DNA of 36,602 bases from a virus. The notes beneath the pieces are model-generated. The model was given only the letters and a program-made list of their open reading frames with translations, searched no databases and was not told where the DNA came from. Positions 7,939 to 17,807 of the stretch are shown in pieces. Location of the stretch: positions 1-36,602 of the IMG/VR virus record IMGVR_UViG_3300020213_000069; one strand, 5' to 3'. Both the position numbers and the translations under genes were made by a program. Within the stretch, counting starts at the first letter, position 1. Every line of letters starts with the position of its first letter.

Positions 7939-9586
7939 TCTAATCACGAAGCAAGTTTCAAATGCTCGTAATGTAAATAGAATCGCTGGAATTGAAGAAG
8001 CAAACAATGCTTCTAAAGCAGAGGCTATTGTTAATGACACGGCAAAAAATCAAGAAGCCATCGGCAGATCTCAGTCAATTGTAGTTACGGCTACTCAAAC
8101 TGCAAATATGCAAGCCCAGAAAATAGCCAATAAAGCTGTTGAAGCCGCCGGCGGATATGAAGCTTTATATGGCATGATATCTGAGATGGCCAATAAAAAT
8201 AAAACACTTCAGGCTGATTTAAAGACATACCAGGAAGAAGTGATTTCTACTTCTGGATTCTCTCCTATCGGAGCACTTAAGCTTGGCATTGATTGGAGTG
8301 GAAATCGCAGTAAAGTAGAGAACGGAATTCAATCGCTTAAATTAATGGAACAGACTTCTTCTGCTATTGAACAGCGCTTGAATCAAGTAGCCCAAATTTC
8401 TCGTAATGCAGCTCAAACAATTACTCAAGCCTCTATTGAAGCAAGTGCTGACATTGTTGAACGAGAAGCTGTAAGTCAAGCAAACATTGCTAGATTAGAA
8501 GGGTTAAAATATAACACAGCGGCTATTAAAGCCATTGCTGGAATGTCAGACAGGGATTTAGATTTTGTACTTAAATTAAACGCAGCTCAGAACACAGAAG
8601 AAAATCAAGCCTTTGCATTGAGAGAAGAATCTCGTAGGCGAGAGCAGTTTTCTTGGCAAAAAGAACAACAAACTGCTGCAGTACAAGAAAAACTTGACAA
8701 CAAACAATTTGCAGAACGTACAGTGTATTACATTAATCTAGCTGAAACTGCTAGAGGCATGACACCATCTTCGCCTCAACAAGTTAAAGATCGAATGCAG
8801 CTAAAAGGAGAAACTGCAAAAGAGCTAGAGCAATTATATTTAAAAGGAGAGTACATTTCTCGTACAGGCATTCCTATGATTGGATCTACTCCATCGGAAA
8901 GTTCTTCTGTTCTTATTCGTAATCCTTCTTTACTTGAAACTCTTCCAGACGAAAGAAAGAAGGCTCTAGAAATCATTCGTGCGGCAACAGCGGCAGTTCA
9001 AATTGAGCGAGCTAATGTAGCATCTCCGCTGAATGATGATAAAGATGGAAAGAAAACTAGGGAATTTATTGATAGGACTGCACAGACATTAGTTGCACGA
9101 CAGGCTAACTTTGTTGGCAATAATCCAGATAACATATTTTTTATTGGAGATCCGAGTTCATATATCGGGTCGTCAAAAGCTCCTGGCGTTTCTAGTTTTC
9201 AAAACTACTCACTTGTGCAGAAGATTCTAAATCCTGCCATAGAGAATAACGTACCTCTGTCTGATCCAAACATAGTATTTGGACTTACTATTGAAGCAGT
9301 ACGAAAAGGAGAATTAAGTTCTTCTCAAGCTGCCGCTGAATTTTCAAATATGTATAAACGCATGAGCGCACTTCACCGCGCTGCTGTTGGTTTTGATACT
9401 TTAGGTATTCCAGTCTCTTTAAATGGAATGGGTTATCGAGTCAAAATCGGAAGAGAAGTTGTAGATCTTACTAATTTTGTAGAAGTAGCTACCGCTATGA
9501 ATAGAGAATTCTCTAAGAACGCATACCGTAAGATTGTAGAAAATCGCGGCAACGCTATGCGTAATTTGCCAGGAACTCCGAAATGA
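7916..9586 (+). CDS. Internal virion (ejection-type) protein, coiled-coil rich
   Basis: About 556 residues, Ala/Gln/Glu-rich and almost entirely helical in its first 260 residues (long runs such as NAAQTITQASIEASADIVE). I chose the GTG at 7916 because GGGAGA lies 7 bases upstream. The longer open frame starts at a TTG (7886) without a ribosome site. It overlaps the preceding gene by 23 bases and the next by ATGA. Its place before a giant 1645-residue protein and the coiled-coil composition match the middle-sized internal proteins that podophages eject with the DNA. No enzymatic motif was found. Confidence 0.55.
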   Translation: MAESNILDLITKQVSNARNVNRIAGIEEANNASKAEAIVNDTAKNQEAIGRSQSIVVTATQTANMQAQKIANKAVEAAGGYEALYGMISEMANKNKTLQADLKTYQEEVISTSGFSPIGALKLGIDWSGNRSKVENGIQSLKLMEQTSSAIEQRLNQVAQISRNAAQTITQASIEASADIVEREAVSQANIARLEGLKYNTAAIKAIAGMSDRDLDFVLKLNAAQNTEENQAFALREESRRREQFSWQKEQQTAAVQEKLDNKQFAERTVYYINLAETARGMTPSSPQQVKDRMQLKGETAKELEQLYLKGEYISRTGIPMIGSTPSESSSVLIRNPSLLETLPDERKKALEIIRAATAAVQIERANVASPLNDDKDGKKTREFIDRTAQTLVARQANFVGNNPDNIFFIGDPSSYIGSSKAPGVSSFQNYSLVQKILNPAIENNVPLSDPNIVFGLTIEAVRKGELSSSQAAAEFSNMYKRMSALHRAAVGFDTLGIPVSLNGMGYRVKIGREVVDLTNFVEVATAMNREFSKNAYRKIVENRGNAMRNLPGTPK

Positions 9587-12500
9587 CTGATACCTCTTTT
9601 TCTTTCGCACAGCCTCAATCAAATTCTGATCCAGATGATTATGAAACTCCTTCATATTCTCTTCCTTTTCGAGTAGCGGATAATCACTCAATTGGAAATT
9701 CTGGACTCTCATGGACTGATCCAGCAGCCTGGCAACAAAAAATTGGAAACATGGGCCGCTTTATTGCGGTTTCTGCCCTTTCTGGAATTAATTCTTTTTA
9801 CAATACCGGCGTAGCTGTTGGAAGATTTGCAGGATTTACAAATGTAGATGATCGTAATACAGCAGATTGGATCACTTCGTTTGATACAAATCTAGCGGAT
9901 TACTACTCACAAAATAAAGAGTGGGCGGATGTAGCTGGTTTTGTTCTGGGATCAATTGCTCCTGGCATAGGCGGAATTAAAATTTTAAACGCCGGTCAAG
10001 TAGCTATGCAGACAGCCATCAACAACGGCCGAATTGGAGGAACTACAGCAAAAGCTCTTGGATTACTAATTCCTAAAACTGATGACTTTCTTTTAGCCGC
10101 CCAAGCTGATATTCGTGCGTCTACTACATCTCTTCAATTAATTAATAGTAATTCAACTCGTGCACTAGCTTCAGGATTCTATCAAAATGTACTAGAGGCT
10201 GCTGCATTTGAGACAATGGTTCAAGCAACAATGTTTAAATCTCCTATCTTGGAAGCTCAAGATGGCTGGGATATTGTAAAGAACATTGCTATTGGCGGGG
10301 CCGTTGGAGGAACAATTGTAGGAATTGGAACTGCAGCAAAGCTTCGAGGAACTCTGAAGAAAACGGTGTTTGATGAGGATAATCTTCGGATGCCGTTTCA
10401 ACAACGGCCCGGATTTTCTGTAACTACAAGTTCTTCATCTAGAATTGTACAGCTTTCATTTGATGCCGAGGCCGCTGCAATTCCAGTAGCTATTAAGAAT
10501 AGCGATGGTGTCATTGTAAATAATTTTGATGTTACTTCTAGACTGTATCAAGCTAAACTCACTTCAAATTTTAATGACATTCGGGCCGCTACAAATAATT
10601 TAGCAGGAAAAAGAGATTCAGAATTAGGAAACGTGATAGCTAATTTTTTAACCCCAGTTAGAAAAAACACTTTACCTGTACCTGGATTTGCCCAACAAAC
10701 TTATGAATCCATGAATGGAGCTATAAGTTTAATGCGAGCCGCAGAGACTCATCCTTTAGAACTTGCTATGTCTAAAGCAATGAAAGAAGGTAAAGTCCCA
10801 GACAAAATTGTAGCTGCGCGATATGTCAAACTTTTTGGAGATGATGCTGGATCAGTCTTTGAAACTGCTCCCAGTTACCTTTCTTATGCAGATCGTTATA
10901 TTGGCGAAGAAGCTATTATTCGAGCCGTGCGTTCTGATTACAAATTTTCTTCTAAATTTGAAGGCGCAGTTAATCGCTGGAGCGCAATCAAACTAAAAGG
11001 AGTTTTTGCTGGAAGAGAAGCTGAAGCTAGATATATCTGGGCATCTAAAATGCTTCAAAAAATTCCAGATAATGCTGTCATTGATAAATATGATATTCCA
11101 GTACTAACTCGAGCATATCAACAAAACATCCTTGGATTTAAAATTGCTTCTGGCGATGGTCCTAGCTTAGAACTTCTTACTGTAAATACTCGTGAACAGT
11201 TATATAATATCCTAAAAGAAGCTAAGCAAGAAACTGCTAATCATTTTTCTGATTCTTTCCGCACTCCTAAAGGAAAAATTAAAAAAGGAGATGGACTTAT
11301 TCCTAAGCAAGATGCCTTAGACACCATTGCTAGAATTACAGACGTTCGCAAATCTTATCTAGATGGTCAGATGGATTCTGTGGAAATCAATGATCTATTC
11401 GCAACGGCAACTGCGCAGCGTAATTATCGTCAACAACTTGTTGATAGAGACTTGTCTACTTCCCAAAGTGAGGCAGTGCAGTCTGTTGTACTTCTTCCTA
11501 AATATGGAAGAATTGTTTATGACCTCGATCCTGTTATTGTAGCAGCAGACCAAAATGTACTCAACGGTATCGTACATTACAAAGAACAGCAAAAATTATT
11601 TGTCCAAACAGCTAAAAATGTGTTTGCTAGAATAATCGGAAAACACTCTGTGCAGTTTCCGGATATTCTTCCAGATAAATTGGCGCAAATCTCTCGCAAT
11701 GATTCATCCGCTGGATTACTTTCTTCTGACTCTTCGTCATACGGATCTGTGGCGTCTGACGTTTCTTTTATAGGATCAATTGTCCGTCAAATTAAACAAG
11801 ATTTTCGCAAAGCTTCTTCCGACGCGATGGAGTCTCAGCTAGTCCGATTAGGATCTAAACAAGAAGCTGCTTTAGAGTTCGAAGCTTCTAATCAATTTGT
11901 CTCCAGGGCTGGTAAGCCATTTGTAATTCGAGAAGACACACTAGGCGAAACCGTTTTAGTAGATAGAGCTCTTGTTAAAAGAACTAAAAACGGTATTGAA
12001 GAATCAGATGATATTGTAGATTATGAGCTTCTTGAAGAGGGAGTCAATTCTTTTCGATTCAAGCATCAAGAAACTCTTGATATGTGGAAAGCACATATAG
12101 AAGAATCTGGAAAACGCACTCAAAGTTTTAGAGAAATTCATGCAGCTCAAGGTAAAACCGATTTCAAAGACTCGGAAGTTGCTCGTCCCATACGTCCTGA
12201 TCTTAAACAATTTCCGCACTTTGCTTTTGTTATTGATCCTCGCGTTACTGGAAGTGGTCATGTAACAATGATTCATGCAGCCTCTGAAAAAGAGTTGCAA
12301 CAGTTAGCCGATAAAGTTCCGGCTGCGTTTAAAGTTTTGTATAAAACAGAGTCTGAATCTTTTTATAAAGCGCGCGGAGACTATGAATATGCTCGGACTC
12401 TTAATGAAAATTATATCAATGCGGAATTATCGAACAACGGCGTGTTCTCAAATTTCTTCCCCAAATCCGATCCGCAGAAAATTATTGACGATATTCTTGG

Positions 12501-14520
12501 TCAGCATTACCGTGAATCCGATACTTTAGTTTCAGAATCTGTTCGTTTAAGATATGAGCCTGAGTTTAGTATTTTTGAAGATTTAGGCAAACAGTACTCT
12601 AAAGCAGATACGTCTAAATTTGCTTCGAAATCTGATTTAATTGAGCAGTCTGCAAAAAATCCTTACTTTAATCTTATCAAGACTGCCCTCGACCTCTCTA
12701 AAATTAATGAGCATACATTAATTTATGATGCTAACAAACACTTAGACTCTGCATTTTCTAGGGTTGTAGGAGCAGTTAAAGACGCGTTTTCCAAAATTAA
12801 TTCTCCAGAAGAGCTGGATAAAATTAATGCTATTCTTGATACTTTTGGAATGAAGCCTGCGTATTATGATGCAGCCTTGCAAGCCTTAGTAAATCATACT
12901 GCTCCAAGAGGAGAATTAACTAAATTCGTTAGATCAGCTAACGCAATTCTCTCTAGATTTACACTGGGGTTAGATCCATTAAACTCTTTGAATAATGCTA
13001 TAGGTTCCAATGGTCTTCGTACAACTGAGCTTGTGAGCTTAACTCGTGCAATCAAAGAGGGCAATACCGCACTAGCCTCAGATTTAAGTAAGCTCGCAAA
13101 AATTAAACTTCCAGGAACAGAATCAGAAATTCTTTCTCCATCTAAGTTGATAGCAAATGCGATCTCTACTTTTTGGAAAGATGGCGGAGCAACTCCAGGC
13201 AGGACTGGTCCTGTAATGCAAAAATACAGGGACATGCAACTTGTTAAAGATCGAGCCGAGCAACTTAAACTTCTCGTGGAAGATTTTACCCTTAAAGGAA
13301 CTGAAACAGTTGCTGAGCTTGATAAGCGCGTAAAAACTGGATTTGCCAGAGCCAAAGAACTTGCAAGTGAAACTTTAGATAAAGGAGAAAAGCTGACTGG
13401 AAATATATTAGCAGAAGAGTTTAACCGATTTGTGTCTGCAAATGTGATGGATCAAATCACATCTATTGCGATACGACACGGATTAATGGACGATAAAACT
13501 GCTCGCACATATATCAATACATTCGTAAATCGAGTGGAAGGAAACATTGTTGCATCTCAACGTCCTCTTATTTTTCAAGGTCCGATCGGACAAGCTATAT
13601 CTCTCTTTCAATCGTATCAATTTAATTTAATCCAACAACTTCTTAGATATACTGCAGAGGGAAAAGGAAAAGATTTAGCTATGCTTGCAGGAATGCAGTC
13701 TACGCTGTACGGTATGCAATCTTTACCAGGATTCCAGGCAATTAATGTACACATTATCGGACAAATGTCTGGAAATTCCCAGCACAAAGATACATATGAT
13801 GCAGTATACGGAACTGTCGGACGTACGGCAGGAGACTTTATTTTGTATGGTATTCCCTCTAGGTTAATTGACACAAATATTTATTCTCGCGGAGACATTA
13901 ATCCTAGGCACTTAACAATTCTTCCTACCTCTCTACAAGAAACTCCTATCGTAGCTGGCTGGGCAAAATTCTTTGGCTCGATGTATGAGACAACAAAGAA
14001 AGTTGCAGGAGGTGCAGCAGTTTGGGAATCAATCTTACAAGGAGTGGAGCACAACGGAATTTCCAGGCCATTGGCAGGTATGGCTCAAACTTTACAAGCT
14101 TTCGGACCTTTAGGACAAGCATATTCTACTTCTTCTAAAGGCTCTATCCTCTATCAAAACGATTTAGCTTCTCTTGCTACACTAACAAGACTTGCTGGCG
14201 GAAGGCCGTTGGACGAAGCGTTAATTAATGATGCAATGTTTCGAGTCAAATCTTATGACGCAGCTCGTAAGAACTCACTGAAAACTTTAGCTGAGAGAAT
14301 TAAATCTACGCTTATCCAAGGCAACCAACCAACAGATGATCAGATTTCAAACTTTGCAGAAAAGTATGTAGAGCTTGGCGGAAGACAAAAGAATTTCAAT
14401 AAGTACATGATGGAAATGTACAAGAGTGCTAATACTTCTCAGGCTGAGCAATTAAGTACGTCTTTATCAAATCCTTATGTGTATAAACTTCAACTTCTTA
14501 TGGGAGGTTCTGATGATTAG
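9583..14520 (+). CDS. Giant internal virion / DNA-ejection protein
   Basis: At 1645 residues this is the largest gene in the window. Two Gly/Ala-rich hydrophobic segments occur near the N-terminus (about 116-135 and 234-250) and could insert in membranes. The middle is helical and charged. Around residues 1333-1370 lies PIGQAISLFQSYQFNLIQQL followed by a basic-hydrophobic stretch. That 'SLFQSYQFN' block is one I associate with large podophage internal virion proteins. I see no lysozyme, transglycosylase or peptidase signature. The ATG overlaps the upstream TGA, so the two internal proteins are translationally coupled. Likely role: ejected before the DNA to build a channel across the envelope. 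Confidence 0.65.
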   Translation: MTDTSFSFAQPQSNSDPDDYETPSYSLPFRVADNHSIGNSGLSWTDPAAWQQKIGNMGRFIAVSALSGINSFYNTGVAVGRFAGFTNVDDRNTADWITSFDTNLADYYSQNKEWADVAGFVLGSIAPGIGGIKILNAGQVAMQTAINNGRIGGTTAKALGLLIPKTDDFLLAAQADIRASTTSLQLINSNSTRALASGFYQNVLEAAAFETMVQATMFKSPILEAQDGWDIVKNIAIGGAVGGTIVGIGTAAKLRGTLKKTVFDEDNLRMPFQQRPGFSVTTSSSSRIVQLSFDAEAAAIPVAIKNSDGVIVNNFDVTSRLYQAKLTSNFNDIRAATNNLAGKRDSELGNVIANFLTPVRKNTLPVPGFAQQTYESMNGAISLMRAAETHPLELAMSKAMKEGKVPDKIVAARYVKLFGDDAGSVFETAPSYLSYADRYIGEEAIIRAVRSDYKFSSKFEGAVNRWSAIKLKGVFAGREAEARYIWASKMLQKIPDNAVIDKYDIPVLTRAYQQNILGFKIASGDGPSLELLTVNTREQLYNILKEAKQETANHFSDSFRTPKGKIKKGDGLIPKQDALDTIARITDVRKSYLDGQMDSVEINDLFATATAQRNYRQQLVDRDLSTSQSEAVQSVVLLPKYGRIVYDLDPVIVAADQNVLNGIVHYKEQQKLFVQTAKNVFARIIGKHSVQFPDILPDKLAQISRNDSSAGLLSSDSSSYGSVASDVSFIGSIVRQIKQDFRKASSDAMESQLVRLGSKQEAALEFEASNQFVSRAGKPFVIREDTLGETVLVDRALVKRTKNGIEESDDIVDYELLEEGVNSFRFKHQETLDMWKAHIEESGKRTQSFREIHAAQGKTDFKDSEVARPIRPDLKQFPHFAFVIDPRVTGSGHVTMIHAASEKELQQLADKVPAAFKVLYKTESESFYKARGDYEYARTLNENYINAELSNNGVFSNFFPKSDPQKIIDDILGQHYRESDTLVSESVRLRYEPEFSIFEDLGKQYSKADTSKFASKSDLIEQSAKNPYFNLIKTALDLSKINEHTLIYDANKHLDSAFSRVVGAVKDAFSKINSPEELDKINAILDTFGMKPAYYDAALQALVNHTAPRGELTKFVRSANAILSRFTLGLDPLNSLNNAIGSNGLRTTELVSLTRAIKEGNTALASDLSKLAKIKLPGTESEILSPSKLIANAISTFWKDGGATPGRTGPVMQKYRDMQLVKDRAEQLKLLVEDFTLKGTETVAELDKRVKTGFARAKELASETLDKGEKLTGNILAEEFNRFVSANVMDQITSIAIRHGLMDDKTARTYINTFVNRVEGNIVASQRPLIFQGPIGQAISLFQSYQFNLIQQLLRYTAEGKGKDLAMLAGMQSTLYGMQSLPGFQAINVHIIGQMSGNSQHKDTYDAVYGTVGRTAGDFILYGIPSRLIDTNIYSRGDINPRHLTILPTSLQETPIVAGWAKFFGSMYETTKKVAGGAAVWESILQGVEHNGISRPLAGMAQTLQAFGPLGQAYSTSSKGSILYQNDLASLATLTRLAGGRPLDEALINDAMFRVKSYDAARKNSLKTLAERIKSTLIQGNQPTDDQISNFAEKYVELGGRQKNFNKYMMEMYKSANTSQAEQLSTSLSNPYVYKLQLLMGGSDD

Positions 14521-14716
14521 CCTGAAATTGACCTTTGCAATTCTCGCTTTTACTGCTTTGGCTGGTTGTGGCAGCTTAAGTAAAGAATTTGACAATGAAT
14601 TTGCTTGCGGAGCCGACGGTCAAGCCTACGCAGTTTCTATGTACGGCCCGTTAGGAATTGCATCTAAACTTAACGCACCTAAACTCTGTACACAAATTCA
14701 AGGAGAGAAAAAATGA
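14513..14716 (+). CDS. Small lipoprotein
   Basis: 67 residues: a short basic start, a hydrophobic signal (LTFAILAFTALAGC) and a lipobox LAGC with lipid-modified Cys19. The mature part is only about 48 residues, with two more cysteines (C32, C59) that could form a disulfide in the periplasm. The true start is the ATG at 14513 with GGGAGG upstream. It overlaps the end of the giant gene by 8 bases and the spike base gene by ATGA. Candidate roles are an outer spanin-like lysis lipoprotein or a superinfection-exclusion lipoprotein. It has no partner i-spanin nearby and is not proline-rich, so I leave the role open. Confidence 0.7.
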   Translation: MISLKLTFAILAFTALAGCGSLSKEFDNEFACGADGQAYAVSMYGPLGIASKLNAPKLCTQIQGEKK

Positions 14717-14958
14717 GTGAAGCAGCCATCTCTTTTAAATGGTCTGAAGTTGTAACTCCTTCTGACTTAACTTCATTTCCTGGCGGACCTGCTCGTAGTT
14801 TATATGTAGGCAGCGCAGGAGGAAATATTTCTGTAGTTATGTACGGAGATGGAGCTACAGTACTTTTTACAGCCGTTCCTATAGGCATTCTTCCTGTGGA
14901 GTGTACTCGAGTTAATTCTACCAATACTACTTCAACTAATATTATCGCGGTCAGATAA
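14713..14958 (+). CDS. Spike base protein (RCAP_Rcc01079-like)
   Basis: 81 residues of short strands: VVTPSDLTSFPGGPARSLYVG, then GGNISVVMYGDG and VPIGILPVECTRVN. This is the pattern of the small phage/gene-transfer-agent 'spike base' proteins (TPSD...GP.R.LYVG...G....LPV..T). They sit at the base of tail spikes. It lies directly before the tailspike gene, as expected for that role. The family call is from recall of the motif. Confidence 0.65.
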   Translation: MSEAAISFKWSEVVTPSDLTSFPGGPARSLYVGSAGGNISVVMYGDGATVLFTAVPIGILPVECTRVNSTNTTSTNIIAVR

Positions 14959-14971
14959 TAGAGGAATTTAA

Positions 14972-17251
14972 ATGACTTACGGTAAAGACTTGCCAGTAAA
15001 AGGCCCAGATCAATTATTAATGCAACGGCTGCTTGCATTAGATAATCTGGAAGATATATATAATGCAATTCGAGTTACTTTAGTAGCTGGAAGTACCGGA
15101 GCAGCCGTTGCAAATAGACAGGCTATTCAAACTGCGCTACTTAGCGGACTCCCTACAATTCTAGCTACGCCTGGAACGTGTTATATTGATAACACTTTAT
15201 TTCTAGATAGTAATTCTAGAGTTGTTATTGACGCTGGCTGTAAGATTTCTTCTGTAGGTACTAGCCGTTATTCTTTATTTACTACTTCCAACGTATGCTG
15301 GAATAGTAATGGACTTCCAGGAGTGGCTTTAATAGCAGCCTCTACAGAAATTACAGAGGGAGTTGGAGTAATTAGATTAGCTTTAGGTCCAGTAAGATTG
15401 GCATTTACAGCTCCTGGAGATACTGAAGGAGTTTTAGTAGACGTAAGTGGAGCAACTTCTGGAGCAGCTAGATTTGAATTAACCAGTGCAAACGGAAAAA
15501 AACTTGCTGTAGCTGTAGTTGTCGCAGGCCTTACCGGAGCATCTTCTGTAAGTATTCGCATTGGAGCCTCTAAAGGGCTTACTTCAGTTACTTGGAATAG
15601 AGTAAGTAATGTAACTACAGTTACAGAAATAGGTCACACAAGACAATCCGGAGACGCAGTATTTACTACTGGCACTTCATTTGCTGCAAACATATATATA
15701 AATACTATTGTTTCAGGAGTTTCTTGGACATTTACAGACAGTCGAGGAAATTCCAGCGGTAGCGGTCAAGTATTTGGTAAGCACGATGTATATATAGAAG
15801 GAAGTGGTACCTTAGATTATGGTATGGCCCTTGGCGTAGGTGTGCGAAGCATTCAAGATACAAATACAATTGTGTGTTTAGGGCTTTCACACTTTGGCAT
15901 TAATGGATTATCTCTAGAAGATGGATATAAGTACGGGGTTCTTGGTCAGTGCATTACAAATTTTAATATAAATGTACGAGGATATTCTGACAATCCGACT
16001 AGCTCTACTGCCATAGTTCAGCTTAATGGCAAAGCACGCCATGGATTCATTAGTGTAACTGGCAAAAGCACAGATACTGCTATGGCACTAATAGGCGGAG
16101 ACTATCCTACACAAACATTACTTTTTCCAAATGATCAAGGAGGATTAGATTTTGACGACATTGAACTTAGAGCGTCTGATGGAGTAGATTCTAACTATGA
16201 AGCAGTTAGATTAGCAGGAGCTGCCGGACTTTGGTATCGTAACATCCGTTGTTATAATATCCGACACCACGTTACTGCTATAGCTGATGCCATAATCAGC
16301 GCTGCTATAGACCCTGGAATTTATTTAGGGACTGAAACTAATATATCTGGACTGTTAGTTGATGGCGTATTTCCAAGTAAAGTAGGAACCACTAATTGTC
16401 CAATTGTTAGCTTATCGGGAGGAGGAGCATCTATTTCAACTGGAGTTATCCTTCGCAGATTAGAGTTAGCTTATCCAGTAGACGCTGATGGATTTGCAGC
16501 AGTGCAAATTGAAAGCGGAAGTTGGCAAGACATCACGGTAGAAGATTGCTATCAAAGAAATCCTACTTGGCAAGGAAATCTCGTAGGTTTAGTTAATGGA
16601 GTGACTAATCGGATATATTCTCTCGTAATTCGTAACAATAGACTTCGCATAAACAACGCTCTAAAGAATACGTCGTGGAGATCTGCTCTCTTTATTACTA
16701 ACAATCCTAACGTCATCTGTGACATGCTCACAATGGAAGATAATACTGTTGAAGATGTATCTTCTGGAGGTACTCTTGCATCTACTGCTGTATACAACCA
16801 GGGAAATATTTATAGATCTTTTATAAATAGAATTCGATGTATTGGAACTTTGGATTTGTTGCATTACTTCTCTGGATATGATGGGGCAAGTTTACATATC
16901 ACAAATATTTTCATGAACGGTCCTTCATTTGTATGTAGAATAGACGCGGCTGTAACTGAAATTCAATTCGGAGGAATCACTACTACCGTAACTTTAACGG
17001 ATGTTGTGAGAATCGGCTACTCTAGTTTCACCGCAAGAATTCGATCTTTAGGTGGAATGCCGCCAACTCCTTCTAGCGGTAAACACGTAAACATTGCAGC
17101 AGGTTCTGCAAATAGCCCCGATGTAAATGGAGCTGATATACGAGTAGATATTGCAGCACTTGCTGCTATTAGAGGAAATCTTGTTCGTAACCAAGCTAAC
17201 GGCGATGTGTGTATGTATAACTCAGCCGGTATTTGGGCAGCGATTGTATAA
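14972..17251 (+). CDS. Tailspike with beta-helix body
   Basis: 759 residues. A short helical head (residues about 1-45) is followed by an AIQTALLSGLPTILATPGTCY stretch and LDSNSRVVIDAGCKI, the usual entry of right-handed parallel beta-helix (pectate-lyase-like) tailspikes. A long region follows of Asn/Gly/Ile/Val repeats with regularly spaced turns, up to about residue 650, then a small beta C-terminus. Such spikes bind and often cleave a surface polysaccharide. A catalytic Asp/Glu set cannot be assigned by eye. Ribosome site AGAGGAATT. Tailspike identity is fairly sure, the substrate unknown. Confidence 0.75.
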   Translation: MTYGKDLPVKGPDQLLMQRLLALDNLEDIYNAIRVTLVAGSTGAAVANRQAIQTALLSGLPTILATPGTCYIDNTLFLDSNSRVVIDAGCKISSVGTSRYSLFTTSNVCWNSNGLPGVALIAASTEITEGVGVIRLALGPVRLAFTAPGDTEGVLVDVSGATSGAARFELTSANGKKLAVAVVVAGLTGASSVSIRIGASKGLTSVTWNRVSNVTTVTEIGHTRQSGDAVFTTGTSFAANIYINTIVSGVSWTFTDSRGNSSGSGQVFGKHDVYIEGSGTLDYGMALGVGVRSIQDTNTIVCLGLSHFGINGLSLEDGYKYGVLGQCITNFNINVRGYSDNPTSSTAIVQLNGKARHGFISVTGKSTDTAMALIGGDYPTQTLLFPNDQGGLDFDDIELRASDGVDSNYEAVRLAGAAGLWYRNIRCYNIRHHVTAIADAIISAAIDPGIYLGTETNISGLLVDGVFPSKVGTTNCPIVSLSGGGASISTGVILRRLELAYPVDADGFAAVQIESGSWQDITVEDCYQRNPTWQGNLVGLVNGVTNRIYSLVIRNNRLRINNALKNTSWRSALFITNNPNVICDMLTMEDNTVEDVSSGGTLASTAVYNQGNIYRSFINRIRCIGTLDLLHYFSGYDGASLHITNIFMNGPSFVCRIDAAVTEIQFGGITTTVTLTDVVRIGYSSFTARIRSLGGMPPTPSSGKHVNIAAGSANSPDVNGADIRVDIAALAAIRGNLVRNQANGDVCMYNSAGIWAAIV

Positions 17252-17280
17252 ACTGTTTTTTATCTTTAAAGGAAATTATC

Positions 17281-17598
17281 ATGACTCTTGATGTAACAAA
17301 TCCAGCAGTTCCGCCAGCTCCGCCTCCTGCAGAAACTGAATCTTTACTTCAATGGAGACTTAAAACTGTCGAGCTTCAGGCCAAACAAGCAAATGCGGTA
17401 GAGCTAATGGCTACAACTACGGCAAATACTCCAGCAACTGAAGGAGGTATTTATATTTCTTTCTTGTGCGCAGTGTTGAATGGCAGGCTCGCAGGAAGTT
17501 CTGGAGATGCCCAAATCTGGGCTGCTGACCTTACAAAAGATTATCTGGCTAAATATAACTTGACTGGAACTCCTCGTGGGCAAGTACCTCCCCAATAA
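17281..17598 (+). CDS. Small proline-rich protein, unknown
   Basis: A 105-residue protein with an N-terminal proline-rich segment (NPAVPPAPPPAE) and a helical body (LKTVELQAKQANAVELM). I used the ATG at 17281, which has AAAGGAAAT upstream, rather than an earlier GTG-type start inside the tailspike gene. It is the second-last gene before the late terminator. It has no membrane segment or known motif, and its position suggests a minor virion or lysis-region protein. Confidence 0.65.
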   Translation: MTLDVTNPAVPPAPPPAETESLLQWRLKTVELQAKQANAVELMATTTANTPATEGGIYISFLCAVLNGRLAGSSGDAQIWAADLTKDYLAKYNLTGTPRGQVPPQ

Positions 17599-17746
17599 AT
17601 TTGGAGTTGTAATTGACAAAGAAAAAACTCTGGAAGAGATAGCAGAGTTGCGTCGAAGGATATTGAAAGACTTAGCTATAATTTCATATCAATTCCGAGA
17701 AGAGATAAATGATTATGGAATTATAAGAGTAAAATCCGTAGATTAA
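17576..17746 (+). CDS. Short coiled-coil protein, GTG start
   Basis: A 56-residue open frame beginning with GTG at 17576 inside the end of the previous gene (23-base overlap) and ending just before the terminator hairpin. The product is charged, with a heptad-like helix (KTLEEIAELRRRILKDL). A GGA seven bases upstream could serve as ribosome site. It fills an otherwise empty gap and respects the operon end, which supports it. It is nevertheless short and has no ATG, so it remains tentative. Confidence 0.5.
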   Translation: MGKYLPNKFGVVIDKEKTLEEIAELRRRILKDLAIISYQFREEINDYGIIRVKSVD

Positions 17747-17763
17747 CCAGAAATCAACAGACG

Positions 17764-17797
17764 TAAAAAAACCCCCAATTACGGGGGTTTCTTTTTG
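17764..17797. terminator. Bidirectional intrinsic terminator
   Basis: A perfect 8-bp stem (AAACCCCC, 17769-17776, with GGGGGTTT, 17783-17790) and a 6-nt loop. A T-rich tail follows on the + strand, and the A-run on the left gives seven T residues on the - strand. It sits exactly between the convergent late (+) and early (-) blocks and can stop transcription from both sides. Confidence 0.9.
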
Positions 17798-17807
17798 CCT
17801 AAAGTTT

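Noticed and set aside
15669-15685. CTGGCAC-N5-TTGCT, another sigma-54-like match (+ strand)
   Set aside because: It lies in the middle of the tailspike coding region with no downstream start. It shows that chance matches occur.
17613-17618. TTGACA on the + strand near the end of the late block
   Set aside because: No -10 hexamer at 16-18 bases, and a terminator follows directly.
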